18,349 bases of DNA from M50B91 sp964526665. GTDB taxonomy: Bacteria > Patescibacteriota > Gracilibacteria > UBA4473. The notes beneath the pieces are model-generated. The model saw nothing but the letters and a program-made list of their open reading frames with translations, was not told the origin of the DNA and ran no database searches. Below, piece by piece: positions 12,988 through 18,349 of this stretch. The translations under genes and the position numbers were made by a program. Position 1 is the stretch's first letter, and each line of letters begins with the position of its first letter. The stretch spans positions 1 through 18,349 of the forward strand of contig CAZGJL010000017.1 in the NCBI GenBank assembly GCA_964526665.1. Direction: 5' to 3'.

Positions 12988-15900
12988 ATGATCGAACAGT
13001 CGCAAATTGAAAATAATACTGAAGCTCTCTCGCTAGAAGAGCGGAAAGAATCGGTCCTGAAAGAGGTTCGGTTAGAATTATCTATCGCCAAAAAAGAAGT
13101 GATAGAGGGGCTTTCGAATGGAAGTGAGTTTGAAAAAAAAGAACTCGATGCGCTGAAAGATGAAATATTGGGTCAACAAGAATCGAAAGTAGATGCACTA
13201 AAGGGACTGACACCAATAGAGAAAGAACAATTGAAGCAGGAGGTAGAAAAATTGTTTCAAGAAATGATGCAAGCGGCCGAAACGATTGGATATCAAGCAA
13301 GCAAGTTAGGGACCATTCGGGTCTTTTTGGAAACTAAATTAGACGATATAGAAGATCCCAATAGTTGGGGAAACTGGGGGAAAAAGAAATTAGCAAGTGT
13401 TAAAAATTTTTTTGGAGTAAGTGAGGAAAAAGAGGCAATGGACAAAGAAAAAGCTTTCATTACTCGGTTTTTGGAAAATGATATCGAAAACGTAGCAGAA
13501 CGTGTCATGAATGGAGAAAAGTTGGAAGATATTTTATCAAATGAAGCCGATTTAAAAACTCTTTTGATTCAAAATGATATTAATTTGAAAGTACCGAGTA
13601 GCCGGGCCGAACTTTTGAGTGAAAAAGTTCGTCTTGTCACCCATCTTCGAAAAAATAGTCAGTACGAAGCGGCACAAGAAGAAATGGAAAATGCACTGGC
13701 AAAACATTTTGAAAACGCACGAGCGGATTTTGAAAAAAATAATCCAGCTGAAGTAGCTAAGATAGAACAGAAAGCTGAGCAGCGAGTAGAAGAAATGATG
13801 AAAGAAAAATCATCTCATACGTCTTGGGTAAATCCACAAAAGAAATTGAAAGATATGGGAGCGAAACCTATGACAGAATCAGAAATGAAAGAATCGCGTG
13901 AAGACCTGATAAATGCTGAAAAACGGAAGATGATGAATAAAGAAGCGGGAAAATTGATAAAGGAAAATGAAGGAAATATTGATTTTACAACAGAAGAACA
14001 AGTTATTTGGGGAATGTATGATGATATGTTGGACCCAGGAGATAGTCTGTGGAATGTGTCAGATGCGACACAAGACCAGATTTTAGAGGAATTGGTGATA
14101 AATGCTCCATTGATTATCGTAAGTGGAGGAGTGGCGAGTTTGGCGAGAGTAGGAATTACAGCAGGAGCGAGAGCTATTGCAGGACGAATGGCCGTAAAAT
14201 GGGCTGGGAAAACCTTTGCAAGAAAAGCGGCTTTTTGGACGGCCGGCATGGTCGTAGAAGGAGCGGCTTTTGAAGCATCCCATATTGCATTAGGAAAAAT
14301 AACGGGGCTCAATAAAGAAGACTTGTCAGCCATTAGTGGACTCGAATGGGCAGAACGGATTTTTTGGTCGTCTGTAACTTTGGGGGCATTTCACGGAACG
14401 GGAAAAGGAGTACGAAGAATGTTTCAAAAAGAAGTAACTTCTGGTGGAGGAAAAGTAATGTCCAAAACCTCCTTAACGAAAGGAATTGAAAAACTGACTC
14501 ACCCAGGACTACAGAAAACAATGCTGAAGTTGGTACAGGGAGGAACTGCCGTAAATCTAGAAGCTGCTACGATGCTCCTAACAGGAGCGGCGCAACATGG
14601 GTATTATTCTGGAGATTGGGAAGAATATATGGAGGATTTCGGAGAACATGTTGGACACGCGTTTATAAGTGTTCTTGCCTTGAAGACGAGCGGAAAAATC
14701 ATCCATCCTGTGATGAAACCGATGATGAAATTGAATCAAAAATTAGCAACAAGTGGAGAAACGAATGCTCCGTCACAAAAACTAACACCTGAGCAAATAC
14801 GAAAATCCACACTTTCACAGGCAGATCGACAAAAAGAAGCGAGTGTCTTCCTTCTAGCAAAAAAATTTCGAACCAAACCCCTTACAGAGGCACAAGGAAT
14901 CATTTTACAAAAGGCACATGAGTATAGTGAAGGAGGAAGTATGGGGAAGTATTCTTTTGGGGAACTAAAAGTGAAAATGGAGATTTTGACAAAAGATGGA
15001 GTATTTACATCAAAGGAAGCAAAAGCGTTGATGAGTATGGAAGGAAGTTTTGCCGGAGAAGTTTCGTCTAATGATCTTTCTGAAAAGGTTTCTGAAAACA
15101 CAAAGAAAATTACAAAAACTGCAACAGAAGCTAGTAATAATACTCAAGCCGCAGATCTCTTACGTACCTTTGATTTTTCTAATATTCATCCTGATTTCCA
15201 AGCAAAAATTGATATGATGTTGAAAAATATTGATGCTAATGGTGGGAAAATTCCAGCTGAAATATTAAAAAACTTTTCTCATGAAATATTGTCCCGCATG
15301 AGAGGCAGTCAATCAAAAAAATTTGCTGATATATTTTACGATGTCGAATCGAAAAAGAATGCCGATGGATTTTTTATTAAATCATTAGAATCGTTCCCTG
15401 GTCATGATCCCCACAAGAAGCTGGATCACTTAATTCGTACAAATCCGACGGAGGCATTGAATTTATACTTGCGTCATTTTAATGAACTCAAAACACAAGA
15501 GGTCGTTGATTCTTGGGATGGGTTTGCCTTCAATTTCACAAATGGAAAGTTCGAATCCAAACAAATGGAACGAGTGGTTGATCAAGTAGATGACGCAACA
15601 AAGTCAATAGAAAAAGCCCCTCTTGAAAATAAGGGGAAAATCAGAGAAGCTGCAACAGAAGCTTCCAATAATACTCAAACAGTAGAGCTCTTACGCACCT
15701 TTGATTTTTCTAATATTCATCCTGATTTCCTAGCAAAAATTGATATGATGTTGAAAAATATTGATGCTAATGGTGGGAAAATTCCAGCTGAAATATTTAA
15801 AGACTTTTCTCATGAAATTTTGAGAAAAATAGATGGATCTACAAAAATTCGAGAATATTTTAAAGAAAATGTTTCAGAATCTATTAATATAAATAAACCC

Positions 15901-16035
15901 GAACAAGCTGTTCAATTTTATCTCTCACACCTAGACAATATGGTGAAACAAAATGTTGTTGATTCTTGGGATGGGTTTGCCTTTTATTTTACAGATGGAG
16001 TCTTTGAGTTTCGAACACTAGCGCGCTCGGCATGA
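12988..16035 (+). CDS. Large hypothetical protein, 1015 aa, with C-terminal duplication
   Basis: I do not recognise this protein. Residues 1-340 are rich in Lys and Glu and predicted largely helical or coiled-coil (ALSLEERKESVLKEVRLEL; KAEQRVEEMMKEK). Residues about 370-470 are Gly/Ala-rich and hydrophobic (NAPLIIVSGGVASLARVG; AAFWTAGMVVEGAAFEASH), possibly membrane-interacting, and 510-570 is similar in character. The C-terminus holds two copies of a module: residues 712-769 and 889-946 are near identical, and each is followed further on by VVDSWDGFAF (839-848 and 989-998). There is no signal peptide or enzyme motif. The second module has a shorter linker and ends the protein. The gene has its own promoter, ends in TGA and converges on the lipoprotein at 16059. 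Confidence 0.85.
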   Translation: MIEQSQIENNTEALSLEERKESVLKEVRLELSIAKKEVIEGLSNGSEFEKKELDALKDEILGQQESKVDALKGLTPIEKEQLKQEVEKLFQEMMQAAETIGYQASKLGTIRVFLETKLDDIEDPNSWGNWGKKKLASVKNFFGVSEEKEAMDKEKAFITRFLENDIENVAERVMNGEKLEDILSNEADLKTLLIQNDINLKVPSSRAELLSEKVRLVTHLRKNSQYEAAQEEMENALAKHFENARADFEKNNPAEVAKIEQKAEQRVEEMMKEKSSHTSWVNPQKKLKDMGAKPMTESEMKESREDLINAEKRKMMNKEAGKLIKENEGNIDFTTEEQVIWGMYDDMLDPGDSLWNVSDATQDQILEELVINAPLIIVSGGVASLARVGITAGARAIAGRMAVKWAGKTFARKAAFWTAGMVVEGAAFEASHIALGKITGLNKEDLSAISGLEWAERIFWSSVTLGAFHGTGKGVRRMFQKEVTSGGGKVMSKTSLTKGIEKLTHPGLQKTMLKLVQGGTAVNLEAATMLLTGAAQHGYYSGDWEEYMEDFGEHVGHAFISVLALKTSGKIIHPVMKPMMKLNQKLATSGETNAPSQKLTPEQIRKSTLSQADRQKEASVFLLAKKFRTKPLTEAQGIILQKAHEYSEGGSMGKYSFGELKVKMEILTKDGVFTSKEAKALMSMEGSFAGEVSSNDLSEKVSENTKKITKTATEASNNTQAADLLRTFDFSNIHPDFQAKIDMMLKNIDANGGKIPAEILKNFSHEILSRMRGSQSKKFADIFYDVESKKNADGFFIKSLESFPGHDPHKKLDHLIRTNPTEALNLYLRHFNELKTQEVVDSWDGFAFNFTNGKFESKQMERVVDQVDDATKSIEKAPLENKGKIREAATEASNNTQTVELLRTFDFSNIHPDFLAKIDMMLKNIDANGGKIPAEIFKDFSHEILRKIDGSTKIREYFKENVSESININKPEQAVQFYLSHLDNMVKQNVVDSWDGFAFYFTDGVFEFRTLARSA
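15121..15291 (+). repeat. Intragenic direct repeat, copy 1
   Basis: About 170 bp repeated at 15652-15822, offset 531 bp (177 codons, frame-preserving). Most of it is identical, including synonymous positions, so the duplication or a conversion event is recent. A second shared block of 29 bases lies at 15502-15530. Confidence 0.9.
15652..15822 (+). repeat. Intragenic direct repeat, copy 2
   Basis: Partner of 15121-15291. The shared downstream block is at 15955-15983, offset 453 bp rather than 531, so the linker between blocks is 78 bp (26 codons) shorter in this copy. Confidence 0.9.
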
Positions 16036-16058
16036 AAAACATCGGGAATTTATAATTT

Positions 16059-16961
16059 TCAAAACTCACACACGAGCACACACTGCATCGTACATATCTC
16101 TGCTTTCGGATTATGACGACAAGCTGATTCACATTCTTTGAATACTCCCATGTGCTCCTCACACCATGCCTGAGAAACCATCTCACATTCACGATATTCG
16201 GAAATCCATTTGCCTCCTTCTCTTGCACACTCAGAACCATAATCCGTAGCTTTTCCTTTTTCACTCATTTCGAGAAACGGTGGCTGGAAAATAACTTGTA
16301 AATCTTCAAACGGAATTTTTACTGCTTGTGGTCCAGCTACATATGGTGCCACCTGATATGGTTCAAATAAAATTACTAAATTCTTTCCATCGAGTACAAA
16401 GTTCTTGTAATTTCCAAAATCAGCCTCACCTGTACCCTCATCAATCATTTTTTCGTCTACCAGATATCCCCTTTGAGACATTAATGACTCTTTTACCTTC
16501 GGATAAATCGTCCATAAAGGGTTATGTTCTACTTGAAAAAGAGAATTGAAATTGAAAATCTCTCCTGAGTTGATTCGATATGTCCATGTATGAAAAAACG
16601 TATTTGGATGTGCTCCACCTGTGTGAAGTGAAATATTTAACAATGTACTCTTTACGTCCTCTACTGATGAAAAGTTTTCTTGAGTAATATATAATCCTCC
16701 TTTCCCTGGCATTTCAAGTGTAGCCATCTCTTCCCCCGCTAATTCCACTTCTGTCGTTAAAAAATCAATCAACATTCCTATCTCTTCATCAACCGATTCC
16801 ACTCCCGTCATACAAACATTGATGTCGTATTCTACAAGCTCTGTACTCTCCTGTCTTACCGTGCACTCTCTTTCTCCTTCTATGGGATCATCAATATTTT
16901 CCGAACATCCTGCCAAAACAAGAGTACTCAATATGCCGAATCCGAAGAGAATTTTTTTCAT
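16059..16961 (-). CDS. DUF3298-type lipoprotein with Cys-rich C-terminal tail
   Basis: A 300-residue lipoprotein. MKKILFGFGILSTLVLAGC is a textbook type II signal peptide with lipobox LAGC (Cys19). The ATG at 16959-16961 is preferred over an in-frame TTG 12 bases upstream. The body has DUF3298 signatures: HTGGAHPNTFFHTWTYRINS, FNFNSLF and FEPYQVAPYVAGPQAVKIPF. This is the domain found in RsiV-type anti-sigma factors and PdaC-like envelope proteins. After about residue 240 comes a cysteine-rich tail (CAREGGKW, CEMVSQAWCEEH, CESACRH, CTMQCVLVCEF) that is not part of the domain and may form disulfides or bind metal. It follows the ferredoxin-like gene by 57 bases on the same strand, so co-transcription with the ZIP transporter is possible. 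Confidence 0.8.
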   Translation of the reverse strand: MKKILFGFGILSTLVLAGCSENIDDPIEGERECTVRQESTELVEYDINVCMTGVESVDEEIGMLIDFLTTEVELAGEEMATLEMPGKGGLYITQENFSSVEDVKSTLLNISLHTGGAHPNTFFHTWTYRINSGEIFNFNSLFQVEHNPLWTIYPKVKESLMSQRGYLVDEKMIDEGTGEADFGNYKNFVLDGKNLVILFEPYQVAPYVAGPQAVKIPFEDLQVIFQPPFLEMSEKGKATDYGSECAREGGKWISEYRECEMVSQAWCEEHMGVFKECESACRHNPKAEICTMQCVLVCEF

Positions 16962-17018
16962 GTGTAAAAACAATACCTCTCTGTGATACGGGAATAGGAA
17001 AAAAAGGCAACGAAATCT

Positions 17019-17297
17019 CTAACGAAACGCTTCGATTATTTTCTTAATTTTTGCTGCATCTACTCGAGAAAACTGATATTTTTCTTTTCCTTTCCAGGCG
17101 TTAACAATGGGCCCTACTCTACATTTTCCCTGACAAGCAGTTCCTTTGGTGAGTTCGAACTTGCCATCAGCAGAAAGTCCTCCTTTTTCAGAATCTACCT
17201 GTAATCCCTTCGCAAATAATTGAAAAATACTCTCAATTCCATTCGACTTACAAGCATGTCCTCCACAGGTCTGGATCCGAACAAGTGAATCATTCAT
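17019..17297 (-). CDS. Thioredoxin-like [2Fe-2S] ferredoxin family protein
   Basis: A 92-residue single-domain protein with the NuoE/thioredoxin-like ferredoxin pattern: Cys11-x4-Cys16 (CGGHAC) and Cys55-x3-Cys59 (CQGKC), followed by RVGPIVNAW. These four cysteines would bind a [2Fe-2S] cluster. There is no transmembrane segment. Its ATG shares one base with the stop of the ZIP transporter gene (TAATG), so the two are translationally coupled. Standalone members of this fold are small electron carriers or cluster-binding proteins. No NADH dehydrogenase or hydrogenase genes are nearby, so the partner is unknown. Coupling to a metal transporter hints at iron or metal handling, which is an inference. 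Confidence 0.8.
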   Translation of the reverse strand: MNDSLVRIQTCGGHACKSNGIESIFQLFAKGLQVDSEKGGLSADGKFELTKGTACQGKCRVGPIVNAWKGKEKYQFSRVDAAKIKKIIEAFR

Positions 17298-18064
17298 TAG
17301 TGCGCGTGATTCATACTTACTAATAAAATTGTTCCTACTCCCAGTAATACCAAAAACAATTGCGTTACGGAGTGTTTGAACGTTGTCGTTTTATGAAGTT
17401 CTGGTGATAAATCTGCCAGCGCAATATACAGGAAACTTGCTGCAGCAATCGTCATCACGTACGGCAATGCCGGCTCAATGGTATCTATGAACCAATATCC
17501 CAATACCGCTCCTACGATGGCCGTAAGGGCCGAAAAAAGATTGGCCAGTAGTGCTTTTTTTCGGGAATACCCAGAGTGTAATAAAATACCAAAATCTCCT
17601 ACTTCCTGCGCCACTTCGTGAACAAATATAGATGTTGCAGCAATAATTCCGACTTCGACCGAAACCATGAAACTCGCCGCAATAAGAACTCCGTCAACAA
17701 AGTTATGGAGTCCATCTCCAATCAAAATCATCTGCACTGATTCGTTCGAATGACTCTCGCAGTCTGTATTGTGACAGTGGTGTACACGAATTACTTTTTC
17801 AAGAATAAAGAATCCCAAAAGGGAAGCCAATAACACGAGCCATGGTGTGTGTTCTGCCACATTCAATTCTTGGAAATGCTCAAGCGCTTCCGGCAAAAGC
17901 CCTACTAACGCACTCGCAAGCAATGCTCCTACGGCATAGGAAACAAGTCCTGGAATAATCTGATTTTGTTTCTCGGAAGGAACAAGCAGTAATAATGCTG
18001 CCAATGCCAGTGATCCAATACTTGAAATAATTGTCGCACCGAGAATCCAATAAAAAGTAGTCAT
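17297..18064 (-). CDS. ZIP family metal transporter
   Basis: A 255-residue inner-membrane transporter with about eight hydrophobic helices, taking up divalent metal (Zn, Fe or Mn; specificity not readable). The two signature helices are intact: HNFVDG (His120, Asp124, Gly125) in TM4 and HEVAQEVGD (His149, Glu150, Gln153, Glu154, Asp157) in TM5, which form the binuclear metal site. The TM3-TM4 loop is rich in His and Cys (HHCHNTDCESHS, about 95-106), typical of metal-sensing loops in ZIPs. I chose the ATG at 18062-18064 (MTTFYWIL). An in-frame TTG 12 bases upstream would add MCAA but sits in the likely -10 region. It overlaps the downstream ferredoxin-like gene by one base. Confidence 0.92.
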   Translation of the reverse strand: MTTFYWILGATIISSIGSLALAALLLLVPSEKQNQIIPGLVSYAVGALLASALVGLLPEALEHFQELNVAEHTPWLVLLASLLGFFILEKVIRVHHCHNTDCESHSNESVQMILIGDGLHNFVDGVLIAASFMVSVEVGIIAATSIFVHEVAQEVGDFGILLHSGYSRKKALLANLFSALTAIVGAVLGYWFIDTIEPALPYVMTIAAASFLYIALADLSPELHKTTTFKHSVTQLFLVLLGVGTILLVSMNHAH

Positions 18065-18072
18065 CGCCGCGC

Positions 18073-18101
18073 ACAATACCTGTATGAAAAGCTAGGAGCA
18101 A
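18073..18101 (-). promoter_or_regulatory. Possible promoter of ZIP / ferredoxin genes
   Basis: On the minus strand TTGCTC (18096-18101), 17-base spacer and TATTGT (18073-18078), eight bases before the ATG, which would make the transcript nearly leaderless. The match to consensus is weak. Confidence 0.35.
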
Positions 18102-18114
18102 ATATTTTTCCCTT

Positions 18115-18258
18115 GTTGCCTTTGTGAAAGAGTGAAAAACGAATTTTCGAAGTGAATGCCCAAGTCGCCTATGGCGACTTAATGAATGAGGAATTTTCGT
18201 TCACGAATGAATAACAGCAACGAGTTTTTTTGTTTCTTTTTTTGCGGAAAAAAAAGAA
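18115..18258. repeat. 144-bp dispersed structured repeat, copy B
   Basis: Second copy of the element at 876-1020. GTTGC...GCAAC ends (18115-18119, 18217-18221), a central GTCGCC/GGCGAC hairpin, and a 3' hairpin with a perfect 10-bp stem and GCGGA loop (18234-18258). Like copy A it lies directly upstream of a minus-strand transcript. Confidence 0.75.
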
Positions 18259-18349
18259 TAAAATCTAACTCATTTGAAATTCAGTCTCCCTTCTTCCTTA
18301 AGTCTTTATTATTTAGGGTAATCCGGAAGTAAAAATGTACAACAAGATC

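Noticed and set aside
18335..18349. Possible start of a plus-strand gene (ATG after GGAAG) at the right edge
   Set aside because: Only five codons are visible. Not enough to support a call.
18259..18349. Possible 3' end of a minus-strand gene entering from the right
   Set aside because: Short open stretches exist in more than one frame and none is recognisable.

Overview
The window looks like a chromosomal segment of an AT-rich, compact bacterial genome. Genes have almost no Shine-Dalgarno sequences, several transcripts look leaderless or nearly so, and both tRNAs encode their CCA end. My best guess is a candidate-phylum bacterium of the Patescibacteria/CPR type (Peregrinibacteria-like), but nothing in the sequence proves this. 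TGA acts as a normal stop: the sigma factor and its partner share an ATGA junction, and two other genes end in TGA. This argues against the recoded-UGA (glycine) lineages.

Layout, left to right. Positions 1-200 hold the start of a two-helix membrane protein that runs off the left edge. Positions 201-600 are non-coding, with three palindromes sharing a TCGGGC core. A complete minus-strand tRNA operon (promoter, tRNA-Ile(GAT), initiator tRNA-fMet(CAT), terminator) follows. A 145-bp dispersed repeat, also present near the right end, separates it from a UvrD/PcrA helicase. Next comes the most unusual part, 3340-7465: five consecutive plus-strand single-gene units (lipoprotein, unknown protein, paralogous lipoprotein, catalytically dead peptidase-E homologue, intact peptidase E). 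Although the genes are largely unrelated, every unit is built the same way. It has a promoter, a conserved upstream ORF whose start codon sits about where transcription should start, a conserved hairpin with compensatory changes, the main gene, a 3' motif complementary to the leader, and an intrinsic terminator.

To the right lie an ECF sigma factor translationally coupled to a membrane-anchored probable anti-sigma factor (minus strand), divergent from a class I ribonucleotide reductase operon nrdAB that carries two well-placed NrdR boxes. Then come a 1015-residue protein of unknown function with a recent internal duplication and, convergent with it, a minus-strand group of ZIP metal transporter, thioredoxin-like [2Fe-2S] protein and DUF3298-type lipoprotein.

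The candidate undescribed system is the five-unit array. A shared structured leader with a conserved small ORF in front of unrelated genes is what a regulon controlled by one cis-acting RNA or leader peptide would look like. A modular cassette spread by duplication would look similar. The sequence alone does not separate the two.
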